A stretch of DNA of 64,000 nt from Agapetus fuscipes. Lineage: Eukaryota > Arthropoda > Insecta > Trichoptera > Glossosomatidae. How positions within the stretch are numbered: the first letter of the stretch is position 1; the number at the start of each line of letters is the position of its first letter. Position numbers and translations under genes: made by a program. The DNA lies in contig OX637350.1 in the NCBI GenBank assembly GCA_951799405.1, forward strand, positions 10,091,852 to 10,155,851. Reading direction: 5' to 3'. Shown one piece after another: positions 42,180 through 53,760 of this stretch. The notes under the pieces were generated by a model that searched no databases, had not been told where the DNA came from, and worked only from the letters and a program-made list of their open reading frames with translations.

Positions 42180-42641
42180 AATCTGTAATCTGAGTTGCAC
42201 AGATATATTGATATTTAATGCATGCCCACATGATAAGGGCTGAGTTACTAATTTGAGAAATCGTAGATTGTGCTTGCATTTTATTGGGTGTAGTTTTTTA
42301 TAGTAAGTGAACTTATCATAAAGAAACATGATAAACTTCTTAACTACAGGACTTTTACACTTTTGCAGTGTTTTTTATCGTACAAAATAGAAAAAAGTGC
42401 ATTTATCTGAGAAATCCATGTTCGCTAAATACGCCACTGAATACAGTTTCATATTTAAGGTATCGATTTGAAAGTTCGGGCTTAAACATGCTGCATGTAT
42501 ATTTACTAAATAGTCCAAACTTCACATGAATATAAGCCATGCAACTTTTTCTGAACTACCCTGAACAGGGGTGACATTGGCAAAGTGAACATTTTTTAAA
42601 GTATCGTTGGGTAGCCTCATACCAACCTTTAAGTCAAGAAA
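42180..42641 (-). mobile_element. SINE A copy with a 238-bp insertion
   Basis: SINE A pieces are at 42180-42231 (TCTGAGTTGCACAGATATAT) and 42470-42641 (GAACAGGGGTGACATTGGCA). The insertion 42232-42469 resembles 55998-56232. Confidence 0.7.
42232..42469. mobile_element. Insertion element J, copy 1
   Basis: Shares with 55998-56232: TAGTAAGTGAAC, CTTAACTACAGGACTTTTAC, GTGCATTTATCTGAGAAATC and TACGCCACTGAATACAG. It interrupts a SINE A, so it is younger than that SINE. No coding capacity. Confidence 0.6.
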
Positions 42642-43836
42642 GGTGTGTGTCATGTTGTAAATTTAAATACCCGATAGGTTGTAATGTGTATACATAAAAG
42701 TATACACAATCATTAAAATTAATACCGTAGGAACTTTTAAAAACATAATTACACGTTGCAAGTGAAGATTTATTGTAGGTGAGATACAAATGATTAATCT
42801 GCCCGGCTTTAGGATGCCGTTTATTTGTTTTGTTTTATTAGAAACGCTTTTGAGATTAATGGTCCCGGCAAAAATTCCATTGACAAATAAATTGTGACGT
42901 CACACGGCCGGGTTGCTGGGGAGAAGGCACACTTATATTTTATACGGAAATTTCGTTTTTTGTTCTTTGCGGACAAACGTCACATGTCTATTTAATAAGA
43001 GTCTTTTCGGTGTTATTCACACACAACAAATGCATGGCTCAACCTTACGTGAATTTTATAAATAAAGAGACGGTGATCTATGGATCAGCTATGTGTTGTG
43101 AATGACTTTGTTAGTTACCAATAATCTAATAAGACAAAATTTCATTTCGACTTTTCCCCAGAAACCTGGCCACAAATTTTGTGCCTAGTGTAATAAAAAC
43201 ATTTTTGTGTTTAATGTTTAGGTAGTTTTTTTACAAAATGAAAAGAGTTTGTTGTGACAATCAATAAAAAAATCTTTTGGAAGTAGATATTGACGTTTTG
43301 TATTTTTCTTTAAGATTGTCGATTGATTTGTTTTATTTAATTAAAAATCAAATATCCCACATAAATCAATGGGAGGATACACCTACGATAGATTAGAAAC
43401 AACATTTTTATTTATTTCCGTTGTAACAATAAAGAATAATTCTTTTGAATATTCATATCGATTAAAAAGCGATGTTGTGAATTAGAGAGAAGATGAATGG
43501 CCCACCATTCCTTGTTCTCCCTCTCTCCATTCTTCCTGCCGCTTCTTCATTCTTCATTCCTCACGCAATGAAACCACACCTACTTCTTGCGTTGCATATG
43601 GCCATTTCATGAAAGTAATAATCATTGTTATTATGATGATAGTATTTTTATAACAGCTTTTTGGGGATGAAAATTAATACGGATAAATATTTTTTGCAAT
43701 TTTATAGTATTCATTTATTCAGTAGGTAGTACCTGAGTGCACTGTATACGTATAAACATTTTTCGTTCATTTGATCATTACCTACTGATTAGATTATACA
43801 ATTAACCTCATGTTTTACTTACTTTATTTCTTCATG
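42642..43836. other. No gene; repeat scraps
   Basis: 42893-42918 is the reverse of the AGCAACCCGGCCGTGTGACG motif. 42960-43130 resembles repeat G (34030-34165). A CT-rich run lies at 43505-43570. Confidence 0.4.
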
Positions 43837-43918
43837 ATTCCTTGACTTATAGGTTGGTACAGCAATTGGATCTGCCTGGAGAATTGGCGCTTTGTAGCGA
43901 TGACGAAGCTCGTGAAAA
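43837..43918 (+). repeat. SINE A 5' scrap joined to SINE C scrap
   Basis: TCCTTGACTTATAGGTTGGT stops abruptly at 43858. It is followed by GGCGCTTTGTAGCGATGACG, a SINE C segment. Confidence 0.55.
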
Positions 43919-44245
43919 GTCCGGTCAATGGCTCAGTTGGTAGAATGCTTGTATTCCATGCCGAGAGCCAGGGTTCAATTGCCATCAAGGCTGTCAGAAA
44001 TGATTTCCCCTTTTCGGTGTTTATTTAAAAACCTAGAATAAATACCGGCAAGGTTTACTCAGCCTTAACATGAAACGAAAACCAGCCCCCTACGAAGCTG
44101 GGAAATCCCTACTTTAACTGAAGTGGTTGGCGTGAGGCCGGCCTTCTTACCTGTAAAAATAAAACGGTCCCGAATCGTCACATGTGACTCCTTTGGGGAT
44201 AACGCAGTCAAGAAGCTACACTATATGTGTAGCTTGTTGCAGTTG
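43919..44245 (+). mobile_element. SINE B, full length
   Basis: Head GTCCGGTCAATGGCTCAGTT with B-box-like GGGTTCAATTGCCATCAAGG. The body has TACCGGCAAGGTTTACTCAG and AAGTGGTTGGCGTGAGGC. The tail is CTACACTATATGTGTAGC. The B box is mutated. Confidence 0.8.
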
Positions 44246-44599
44246 CATATGCTTTCCTTTTGCAGTGCACGCTCCTATTATGTATAGGGACATACGTGTG
44301 CGAACATCGAAAACACAAAGTGTACGACAATTAAAAAAACACCGGAAAAAACTCGGCGCTGCATTAACGATAGAGGGCTCTTGAGGTGTGATACACACAA
44401 AAACAGCGCTCAACAAATAAATCATCCTAATATATATATATATAGGTAGGTATATTTTTATCCCCATGTCCGCGTACCTTCCAATAAATCTTCCCACAAA
44501 GAACACGCTTTTGTTTATTCAGACATTGTTCCTGTCCTGTTTTCTCCTCCAGGATCCCGCATACGACTGTCGCGTTATTTTATTTGGGGGTCGCCGGCA
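44246..44599. repeat. SINE C tail (44355-44450), otherwise empty
   Basis: GAGGGCTCTTGAGGTGTGAT, then CACAAAAACAGCGCTCAACA, followed by an AT dinucleotide run at 44430-44443. Confidence 0.6.
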
Positions 44600-44735
44600 C
44601 ACTAACTTACGTTTAAACTAAAAAAACAGCGTTTTAACCAAAAGAGTACGAACCTGAAAAAGGTGCGACTAGTGTGCGTTTTAGTTATGATACATTTTCG
44701 GTGAAACGTTTCTGTTGAGTTGTACACTTGGGGCA
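44600..44735. mobile_element. MITE M copy, longer variant
   Basis: TTTAAACTAAAAAAACAGCG, then GTGCGTTTTAGTTATGATAC and GGTGAAACGTTTCTGTTGAG. The arms are diverged. Confidence 0.5.
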
Positions 44736-45268
44736 CAGATAAGAGTTTATATTACTGTATATTTTATTATGAGCATTGGATTGGTCCGACCACGCCCACT
44801 ACAGCTGCTCGGCCAACCCGCTGCCTGCATTCGAATTTGGAATGATCAATAAAATAATTCAAATAAAGAATCTATTCATTTTGAAAGTTTGAAAAGGGAA
44901 TTGTGTGATTCTATTTATTGCGTTGAATGCCCCTTCCCCCTTCATTCATTCAATGAAAAATTAATCATAATAGGTAACGAGGTTTTCAATGACTAAAATG
45001 AAAAAATGGTAGATAGCTAGGTAAAAATAAAAATATCTTCCCGATTCAATGACATTAATAACAAAAAATATGCGAAAAAATGGATTCCAGTATTTTTTTT
45101 TTGATTTAGTATAAAATTGATTCTTACTTAAATTACTTTGCGTCTTAATCAATAAGTTTATTGTAAAAAAATAACAAATTAAAATCTGACTTACCTACCT
45201 ATACCTTACCCATTTCAGAAAGATAATTTAGAGAGTTTTTTCTAAAAAATATTTAAAAATAGATACAA
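44736..45268. other. No gene seen
   Basis: AT-rich, featureless. Confidence 0.4.
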
Positions 45269-45505
45269 TATATTAATATTTAAGATTCACATTAAATGGA
45301 TACCCACAAGCAGACGCATGTAGGTACCTAAGTTTTCGCTTACAAGTGCCGCATGTGTAGGTACTTACAAATAAAAAAGCTAATCTCTAATAAACATAAC
45401 TCTGCAACTTTTACCGGTCTTCCCTGAAACAGGGGTGACATTGGTAGAGTGAACCATTTCTACTGTATGGATGGTCAGCCTCATACCAGCCTATAAGTCG
45501 AGGAT
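45269..45505 (-). mobile_element. SINE A, near full length
   Basis: AAACAGGGGTGACATTGG, GGTCAGCCTCATACCAGCCT, ATAAGTCGAGGATC. It contains a GTAGGTACCTAAG insertion within the middle part. Confidence 0.8.
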
Positions 45506-45599
45506 CGAGCTTTTACATTATACATACATGTCTCAAGAACATTATTTCCTTGGTAAAAAAATGGGTTCAACTGAAAGCTTAAGTTGAATGACTTTTCAA

Positions 45600-45905
45600 A
45601 ATCGTGAAATTAGTAGTCTTGTGGTAAAGCTTGAGACTCGTCAATGTAAGATTGTGGGTTCGAATCCCGACGTCGCACAAAAAATTATCATTTATATTTT
45701 CAAATATGATCTAAGGTTATTTAAAAAAATCATAAACCTTTACCAAAGACCAGTCACCAAAGGTCAATCCAGCCCTATAACAACTAGGTCTTGCTTGAAA
45801 ATTAGTGCGTTCTATAGCGACAACCAAGCTTGCAGAGGGCTCTTGAGGTGTGATTTACACAAAAACAGCGGTCACGAAATAAATCATCCTGATATTATTA
45901 TCAAC
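45600..45905 (+). mobile_element. SINE C, full length (reference copy)
   Basis: tRNA-like head with an A-box-like TAGTCTTGTGGTAAAGCTTG and a B-box GGGTTCGAATCCCGACG. The body has AAAGACCAGTCACCAAAGG and AACTAGGTCTTGCTTG. The tail is GCTTGCAGAGGGCTCTTGAG, then GTGTGATTTACACAAAAACA and AATAAATCATCCTGATATTA. The head appears functional in outline, but a cloverleaf fold was not computed. Confidence 0.75.
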
Positions 45906-46441
45906 ATAGTAAAGTAAAAGAGTTTCTCTTCCTCTATTAGACTGAGACAGTCCTTGTAGCAATTGATCTTCCTTCTGTTGTGTTTATTTCGGCAGAGTGA
46001 AGGGGCACCGCCCAGCCGAGAGTTTTCTTTTATGTGTCTGCCAAATCATCGGAATAGCCCACCAGTAGGAAGGTACGGGGAATTCAGCACCTAGGTACTG
46101 GGCAAGTCTTTAGCGAATTCCGTGGATTGCTTGTAGAGTTGATAGGTGTGAGCAAACTTACAAATGAACTTTTTAAGAAATAACTGATACTTCTTCGCAA
46201 GGTATTTCACAAATTTACTAATAGATGATTAAGGGTGCATTGTAGCCAACCTGCTGAGAATAATATAAAAGAGAATTTGGTGTCGTCTTCTCAAAAATAA
46301 TGTAGGTGTGTACTTTGTATGAGAAAGTTTCAAAATGATTAAAAAACAAATGCAAAATACAGTGAAAATGCAACTCTGTGTTGGTGAAACATTTTAAAAC
46401 TTTCTCATACAAATGACTTTTCCCTGTTAATACACAAACTC
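45906..46441. other. No gene; 24-bp inverted repeat at 46314-46413
   Basis: TTTGTATGAGAAAGTTTCAA (46314) and TTTAAAACTTTCTCATACAA (46393) are inverted with about 50 bp between them. It lies directly beside the MITE that follows. Confidence 0.5.
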
Positions 46442-46443
46442 AT

Positions 46444-46718
46444 ACGGCGCTATTCTTAGACATTTTAGTCGTCGGTTGAGTCCACGCTTTGACAAACTAA
46501 TGGTGCCTGAGCTGGAAGTTTCATTAGCACGGTATGAACTTGGTGGGTGGAGGTGGGTAAAGTGCCATTCTTAACTACCGAATTGTGTAATTTTGTATGA
46601 AAAAAATCAGCTGTTAACTTGCGGTCATCTTGAATTGACAGGTCTTTATACAAATGTATCATTAGTTTGTCAAAGCGTGGGCTCAACGGACGACTAAAAT
46701 GTCTAAGAATAGCCCCGT
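46444..46718. mobile_element. 275-bp MITE with ~58-bp inverted repeats
   Basis: The left end CTATTCTTAGACATTTTAGT, CGTCGGTTGAGTCCACGC, TTTGACAAACTAATG is mirrored by CATTAGTTTGTCAAAGCGTG, GGCTCAACGGACGACTAAAA, TGTCTAAGAATAGCC. Only a few mismatches separate the arms. The interior has no coding frame of note. A target duplication is not obvious. A separate palindrome (AGCCCCGTGATCGGGGCT, 46711-46728) overlaps the right end. Confidence 0.78.
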
Positions 46719-47368
46719 GATCGGGGCTATTCTAATAAATCTAAGTAAATATGTCAAACGACCGTAATTCCAACCTAAACCTAACCATTGCTAGGTATGT
46801 ATAAATGTGAATCCAACTAAGTAGGTATTATGTCAAAGTCACCAAAAGATTTTTTCGAATTGTCCTACTAATACCTGCCTCTCTAGTCCTCGATGTGAAT
46901 GACCTAGGTATGTTTCATTGAGACGACCGATCGTAGACGCGCACTTATTACTCACCGTTGTTAGTATTCGTGCTGGTGTTCGTGCTCTTGTTGGTGTTCG
47001 TGCTCTTGTTGGTGCTCGTGCTCGTGCCCGTCCATCAGATGCTGGGCACGCCCTGGCACGCGCCGCGCAAGTGCGCACGCGCCAATATTGTGCCCTAGAA
47101 TGTGCCGCAATGAGAGATGCGCTCATGCCGGTGACATCAAAGTTATTGATGTTTTCTGATTGAATTGATTATCAATATTGATCTTGATTCTTCAGAATAG
47201 CCTTTGGACTCTTACACATATATTTGGCATACACATGTAATATATGACCATCGATATATAAGAACGATAAAATTATCTACTACCTCCATGTATATGACAT
47301 ACACATATATATGTCATACACATACGCATATATATGACTCTTAAACTTGCTATTTGAATAGTAATGGT
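46719..47368. repeat. 18-bp minisatellite (46960-47035) and ATATATGACATA repeats
   Basis: GTGTTCGTGCTCTTGTTG is repeated about three to four times with drift. Both strands are open across it (minus: repeats of ARTPTR). Diverged words of the type ATACACATATATATGTCA lie at 47220-47340. No gene is supported. Confidence 0.55.
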
Positions 47369-47626
47369 TTCTTGACTAATAGGTTGGTATGAGGCTACCC
47401 ATCCATGCTCTAAAAACTTGATTCACAAAACTTGACTTTGCCATCCCGGTTCCAGGGAAAGGCCGCAGGGGTTTTTGTTCATTTGGGATTTGGATTTGAA
47501 TTTGTAAGTACACATGCAGCATTTGTAAGCGCGAACTTACACGCACCTGTGTGTGGGCATGCATTTAATATGAATTTTAAATGTTAATATACCTTTCCTT
47601 GCCACTTCGATTATAGATTATTATAG
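47369..47626 (+). mobile_element. SINE A, full length, diverged
   Basis: TTCTTGACTAATAGGTTGGT at the start and CTTCGATTATAGATTATTAT at the end. About ten extra bases sit near the GGTTCAC region. Confidence 0.8.
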
Positions 47627-47894
47627 AAAACCAGCAACATACCTACATAAGTATTTATCGAAACGTTGAGAATATTTATGAAAGCTTCGTAAAAATATAT
47701 AGGTACACTGTAAAAGCAAAGAAAAGATAGCTATGCTTGTCGCCATGCCACATCCAAGTGTGAACCTGTCACTTTCCCGGCCACATTAAGTTTCTTTAGC
47801 TTTTTTGAGTTTCCCTCCTCCCAGCTGTCAGTTCGTCAGCCTGTCAGTCTGCCGGCCAGACGTGTCTCCCGGTACCGCCCTCTGCACCCCAAGG
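47627..47894 (+). other. Weak exon candidate at 47825-47893
   Basis: TTTCCCTCCTCCCAG is a good acceptor-like tract. The following 69 bp (CTGTCAGTTCGTCAGCCTGT ...) are GC-rich and end at AAG/GTGTAC, a possible donor. Two frames stay open. No family is recognised; it could be chance. Confidence 0.15.
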
Positions 47895-47985
47895 TGTACC
47901 ATAACTCAAACAAAGTATTGTACAAAAATGTATGCAAAATAAAAGAGCGTCTCTAGTGAGCGTTTAAATTTTCATAGGAGCTTGC
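47895..47985. mobile_element. MITE M, partial
   Basis: CATAACTCAAACAAAGTATT, TGTATGCAAAATAAAAGAGC, GTCTCTAGTGAGCGTTTAAA. The right arm is short. Confidence 0.5.
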
Positions 47986-49185
47986 TCTCGAAGAGTGGGA
48001 AAGGAAGTGGGAGGATGGTGACGGATGGAGATGGGCTATTTTTATTGGGAAAGTTTAAATAGGACGGTCGTGTTAAGTGAATGAAAATTGTTTTTAGAAT
48101 AACTAAGAACATTTTTTGTTTCAGGTGAGTATCTGCCTACTTGTCGATGCTGAAAGAAATAACTGCGAGATTTTCCAGATCTGCCGTTTTTTTAACAATA
48201 AACAATGGTAAGCAGTAATATCATTGGAAGAAGGTAAGTTTAAATATTTCTTTAAAAACATTAAGAAATGTGTTGATAATTTAAAAATAAAACACATAGT
48301 TTTTCTCCACGAGTTCATTTATTTCCTCAAGCGCTTTCAATGCTATCACATCATTATCAAGAGGACAATTGTGATAACATTGAAAGTGCTCGAGGAAATA
48401 AATCAACTTATGAAGAAAGCCCATTGTGTTATTTTTTACATTATTAATTTAAAATGAATCTTCACAACGTCAGTACACAAACCCTTAAACTTTTAAGAAA
48501 TCTGTGTTTATTTATTTTATTTTGTATTTTTCGTACTTTTTCACAAAGAAACTTATTTGACAATTATCAACTTAATCATGCTTTTATAGATTTACTTTTT
48601 AATGCAAATGAGAATCATAAGCAGTATTAGATTTAAAATATTTCAAGAAAACATCTTGATACAATACTTGAAGTAAAAAAAAAACAAACGTAGAATTAAA
48701 TTTCAGTAAATTGTATGATTTAAAAAATTGTACATCTTTTGCTGGAATTTGAAAAATAAAACAGATTTATTTTTGAAGAATAATTCTATAAAAGGTATAA
48801 GTACATAAATAGATACTGGAGCTGCGATCAGTGGAAAATAAACCTAAACATGTTCACTATTTTCCTCTTGTATTTTTTACATAGCACCGTGAAGCGTTGT
48901 AACGCACACGTTGCTCATACCCCGCTCGTTCACTTGTTTTTTCTTTTTATTTTGTTCTGCCTTTGTGAGATGTTGCAGTGAGGGTATCGCAGATCTGTCG
49001 GGGATTACAAACAGGTTATCACATTGCAACAAAAATAAGAAAAAAACAACAACATGGCAGATTATCGTGAGAGAGGAGGCGAATAAGTAACACACATACC
49101 TATGTGCTGTTGATATGTATTGTATAGAATACATTGTAGAAATGTACGTATTTTAAAGATACATATTCGGGAACTATTGAGCAAC
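47986..49185. other. No gene; palindrome at 48317-48404
   Basis: ATTTATTTCCTCAAGCGCTT, then TCAATGCTATCAC (48318-48350), is inverted as GTGATAACATTGAAAGTGC, then TCGAGGAAATAAAT (48372-48404), around a 20-bp spacer. The word GAAAGTGCTCGAGGAAATAA resembles sequence next to the hammerhead-like motif at 31945. The rest is AT-rich and empty. Confidence 0.5.
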
Positions 49186-49499
49186 ATACATAGAGTAACT
49201 TATTGCCGCGTTTTCCCCGAAGGAATCGCATGTAGCGAGTGGGACCTTTTTATATTTACAGGAAAGGGGGCCGGCTATATACTAATCATTTCAGTTGAAG
49301 TGGGGGTTTCCCATATCCCGAGGTTGCTGATAATCATTCTTTGTGACGGCTGAGTAAACTTTATTAGTATTTTATTTCGGGGTTTGAGATAAACACCGTA
49401 ACGGGAAATCATTTCTGACACCATCGCGATCGGTGGGATTTGAATATTAGCTTTCGGCATGGAATGCAAGTACTCTATCAAATGAGCTGTCGCTCGGAT
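49186..49499 (-). mobile_element. SINE B, full length, decayed head
   Basis: Reverse head GAGCGACAGCTCATTTGATA with a mutated B box (TATTCAAATCCCACCGATCG). The body has AAAGTTTACTCAGCC in reverse and the 3' end GTTACTCTATGTATG. Pol III promotion is probably lost. Confidence 0.75.
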
Positions 49500-51649
49500 A
49501 GATAAATGAAGTTGAATATTGAAAAACAAATCAACGTTTAGAAGTTAATTTTCATTTGGTTATCTATAAGATAAAGTGCAGATGATAAAAAATTGGATTG
49601 AGTGCTTAGTACTTACATACACGGGCTTCCTTATTTTCAAGTTCAATGAAAAATTACGTGCAACCTCAGCGTCCATATTTATTGCAACAAATTATCATCA
49701 ATTTTCCAATAAATCCCACAAGCGGATCTCTGCTTAACCTATTCCATAAAGATCCATCCAATTTCGCCATAATCTATACGTCTATCGCTCCGCACTCCAC
49801 TTATCTTGCTGGTTTCTTGATCAGTACCCCAAGTAGAAAATATCCCGCTTAAACTTAATCATACAAATTTCCGAGTAAACTGGAACGCTCACGAGAGCCA
49901 CCGTTTAAGTTTCCGGTATGTTTTGAGCTTAAGCTTTGAGTAATGTATGTACTTGGAGTACGTACAGGGTAGATCGGGCGTAACAGTCCACGGTGGGCAT
50001 CGATTATGGAATTACTGTCCAAGAGAGGAGCTGGTTTTCTTGTGTGTTTTGCTTTGGTTGCGAATCCCCCTTGGCTGGCGATAAGACAACTCGCAGTGAG
50101 GCACATTACAGTAAATGTACACGAGACTTCCGCGAATGAATGATGTGCACCGTTGAATCGCTGCCTTGAAAGGGTATCAGGAAAACTTGACGATCAAAAA
50201 GCTCAATCAAACAAACAAAAACGTAGGTTAATCGTGTTATCTTTTTAAAAAATAAACATTTAATCTATCATCAAAGTTACCAAGATGTGTTGAAAATTAA
50301 GATTCGTAAATCATTGGCTCCTTCATCTTATTATACAAGAAAAAATTATGGGTCAGAAATTGGTTAAAGATTCTGAGCCAGTGTTTCAGCAGACGCGCAA
50401 GATGCATATTTGTCACGCATCCTAGTCGCGCCGATTTATTGGCTTAAAATTTTTGGAGCTTTATTTTGTTGCATCATCACACTTGTCCTTGGTAGATGTG
50501 ACAGTACCAAGGTGGTACTAACGGTAGTTCGATATTACACAGCATCGCGATACCACCAAATGTCCTGCTATTGAAACCTACGAACACCACTGCATAAAAA
50601 CAAAGTGAAAGATACGTTACCAAGCTGAATTTTACAAGAAACGATCAACTACTGGTTACTCTCTGGAAATTATAGACAATTTGGCTGGCGTATCCATTCA
50701 ATATCGCCCTAGTGATGAGAAAGGGGTCTGAGTGACTTCGCTGTATCAAAAAAAGAGCAAGATACGTCGTGTTGCTGGATTCTACCAGAGAACTCATTCT
50801 ACCAGAACGCTCGTTATTTTTCTAAGGAATCCTGTGCCGTAAAATCTATATTTCAGAGACTATGGAGGTTAAGGAGACTAGGAGTCTATGCCATCTGTTG
50901 TAGAGCCGCAGAGGTGTTGGTGATGTGGCGGTTGATGTGCTGATCCTTTGGAACAGGGCTATTAGCTGCGTAGTATTGTGTTTTGCGTTGGATTTGTTTT
51001 GAGACACTGAAGCAAAGTGGCGATGGATATTGGTTATGAATAGGACAAGGTTAAATTAAACAAAGAGGGATTGGAGAGGTATCTGAGCGATTGAAACTGC
51101 CCAAGGAGAAAAGAAAGAGAAGAATTGCCCGACCAATATTCATGTGCATCTTAGTTGCCTGCGTTTTTGTACCATTTATGTGCAAGATTCTGCATTTGTT
51201 GAAGTAAGGTTTTAAGATACGAGTAGGTTTACTCTCAGCCAGGTTTCGCGTGATCATCTGCAGGTACCGCTGTCGCTGTGCAGGCTGAGATAGTGGCAGC
51301 TGGAGCAGCCCAGGCAGCGCCCGGTTGATGGACAACAAATTACTATCATCAGACGGAGAGGACTTCCGAACGGAGGCCAGCCAGTGGCCACTGTGAGATT
51401 ATCCACAACAGCCAGTGTAGGGCAACGGAATAGAGACAAACGGGGAGACAGCTGATGGGGAAATCACGGTAGTTGTTACAAATGAAATGAAAGAAAAATT
51501 GTCATACCTATATTTATAATGTACCCACCACCTACTTGAAAAAAAGAGCTTACTTTTTATTTTGTCGTTATTGCAGTTTTCTTAATTTTCTTATGCTATG
51601 TTGCACGCGAAGAGAAATTACACAATATTAGTAGTAGCGTTTATATATT
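49500..51649. other. MITE M at 49843-49945; otherwise no recognised gene
   Basis: AACGCTCACGAGAGCCACCG followed by TTTAAGTTTCC marks a diverged MITE M. The block 50905-50975 (GGTGTTGGTGATGTGGCGGT, TGATGTGCTGATCCTTTGG) is shared with 61515-61575. The minus strand of 51051-51440 has overlapping frames with unusual GC content (NLLSINRALPGLLQLPLSQP), but no family is recognised. Confidence 0.35.
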
Positions 51650-51955
51650 TTTACGAATGTGTACTTGTGTGAATTGGTGTGAGTGTGTCTGTGTAGGTCT
51701 GTGAAAGTGCTTAAATAAAATTGTAGGTACTTGTAAATACAACAAATGTTCGATGGTGTGAGTATTGACTCGAATATTCTAAATATAATATTCTGTCAAT
51801 ATCTCGCATGTACGAGTTTCCAATGTTTCAAGAACCATGGTGTAGATAAGGTGTAGAGCTACATAAGGTGTAGAGCAATACAGTTCAAAAGCCACTCTGT
51901 GTACGTACCGCATGTGAACCGTATCTTAAAATAAATTGTGCAAAATAAATAACTG
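51650..51955 (+). mobile_element. LTR-2 copy
   Basis: TACGAATGTGTACTTGTGTG, CTCGAATATTCTAAATATAA, TCTCGCATGTACGAGTTTCC, AATACAGTTCAAAAGCCACT, AAATTGTGCAAAATAAATAA. The stretch that would carry the TATA box is missing. The leader GCAATTTTTATGAAATT follows. Confidence 0.65.
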
Positions 51956-52871
51956 CAATTTTTATGAAATTAATCCCCGTAAATTATAAGAGAATTGTCT
52001 TTGTAAAAGTATTCTGATCATCATCGAATGAATTCTCCAATATTTTTTACGTAATCTTTAATATATATTATATTTTTTTATACAAGTCAAACTTTGAATC
52101 CAAACATCGCGTCAGTTTTCGGTACAGTCCAATTTGAAATGAAGCGTGATTGATTTATATGTGATCAGGTGTAATTATAGGCCATATATCGATGCCAGTT
52201 CTGCGCTGTGTGCGCCACTATGGCGGCCATTAAGCCCATATAACATATTGATGGATGCCGCGCAGGCCAAAAACGGTGAGCTATGAATTATGATTCTGGA
52301 ACATCCACGGACCTATGAAAACTCAAGATCTACCAAAGCATCTTCCAATGTATTGAAGTGATATAAAATCTGCCTGGATAATTATATCAGAGTCAAGCAG
52401 TTTCAATTGTCAAAAGCTAGAGAGGGTTAAAATGTAATAATTTTTGTAAAGTTATTAGTTGAAATTGAAAGCAAACAAGTATGGCTATCTAATTTTATAT
52501 CAAATTTTACAGATTCTTTGATTATTTCAGTTTTTCTTCACATAAGTTTTAGTAAAGCATGTGTCATAAAAGATTTCTAGATTTCATTTTTTTATTGCTT
52601 TTAATTGACATCGCCCTCAAATAAAAAGGCTCACTATATACCCACTCTTCTTTGTTCCCAATCCTAGGATTGGTTTGAAGCAATGTTCGTCTATCTTTTT
52701 TTCCATTTCTCCTATCACAAAGCTATATTTTTTTGAGTCCTTCGCAGGCTTTGTACTGTACTGTTACTTTGTAAGGATACATCAACTCCAAAATAAATTT
52801 TCATTACCTACAAAAGTTTTCTTTCAAGTTTATTATTTCAGGTGAGGTTGTACTATTTTTAGCTTAACCTA
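51956..52871. other. No gene; unique block 52100-52330
   Basis: Repeat-free block containing TGATTGATTTAT, which fits an Exd/Hox-type composite site, and ACTATGGCGGCCATTAAGCC. Regulatory use is speculative. Confidence 0.3.
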
Positions 52872-52930
52872 CCCCTTCAGGGAAAACTTGGCTAGGTGTT
52901 AAACTTTATGTGTAGCTTAGTTTCGTTTTG
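52872..52930 (+). mobile_element. SINE B tail scrap
   Basis: CCTTCAGGGAAAACTTGGCT, then ACTTTATGTGTAGCTTAGTT. Confidence 0.55.
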
Positions 52931-53461
52931 CGTAGCTTCTAAGGCCCATTCCCTTGTTCATGTTATCCTATCTAGCGCACAATACATCGATAAGCCCATC
53001 GCGTCAGATATGAATCCGCCGTCTGTAGCTTAGCTTTAGATGCTTTAGTCCCAGTAATTTATATCGGACGCTGCGCTCCCAGTGATTTATCTCTACGATG
53101 ATGAATTTATTGGGCATACATCAAGCCGGGCTGACATGATTTCGGTAATTAGTCCGCATTTTGTGGGATTATTATAATCAGCAGGCGAGATTATACAGTG
53201 TGGGACGGTAAGTATTGGTAATAATGCATTATCTGGAACTGGGCTAATCCGGTCCGGCCACTTTCAAATTTTAATTTATCGACTTCCACTGCAGTCAATA
53301 TCAATATCGTAATGTAAATTATAATTTGGAAATAATTAGCAATTTGTAGAGGTTGTTTTTGATACACATGCCATAACTTACTTATTTCAGACCAAGAGCT
53401 GAGAAGCGATATTATATTATAGCATTGTAGCGATAAAAACGTGAATTTTTCGTTGTGCCCT
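52931..53461. other. No gene; unique block 53030-53240
   Basis: Repeat-free. Near 53211 GGGACGGTAAGTATTG is a strong donor-like sequence and ATAATCAGCAG precedes it, but only 27 bp lies between, so no exon is called. Confidence 0.3.
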
Positions 53462-53553
53462 CAGCCTTCTCATGAAATGACAACGAAACTGAAGTGGTTG
53501 GCGTGAGGCGCAGGCAAGAAGTAAACCATATGTGTAGCTTAGTTGCGTTTTAG
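53462..53553 (+). mobile_element. SINE B, internally deleted
   Basis: CCTTCTCATGAAATGAC, AACTGAAGTGGTTGGCGTGA, GTGTAGCTTAGTTGCG. The middle is lost. Confidence 0.6.
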
Positions 53554-53561
53554 TTGCGTTG

Positions 53562-53760
53562 CCCCAGACAACACATCCATCCATTCATGAAACGTATACT
53601 TTCTTCGTCAGTCTTTCATCATTCACTCTCTCCATATGTCCACACCATCTTAATACACATTTTTTAATTTTCATTTTCACACTTTCTCTTGCACCACATT
53701 TTCCTCTTACTAAATCATTAACCACCCTATTACATACACAAAAATTACTATTTTTGAGGT
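53562..53760 (-). pseudogene. RTE-like C-terminal fragment
   Basis: In reverse: GTGTATGTAATAGGGTGGTT, GAAAGTGTGAAAATGAAAAT, TTAAGATGGTGTGGACATAT, GAGAGTGAATGATGAAAGAC, then GAAGAAAGTATACG. This parallels RSMLRWFGHLERMSDERLTK of the intact ORF. Stops are present. Confidence 0.7.

Noticed and set aside
46839..47163. Arginine/alanine-rich frames on both strands
   Set aside because: They are produced by the 18-bp GTGTTCGTGCTCTTGTTG repeat and GC-rich surroundings.
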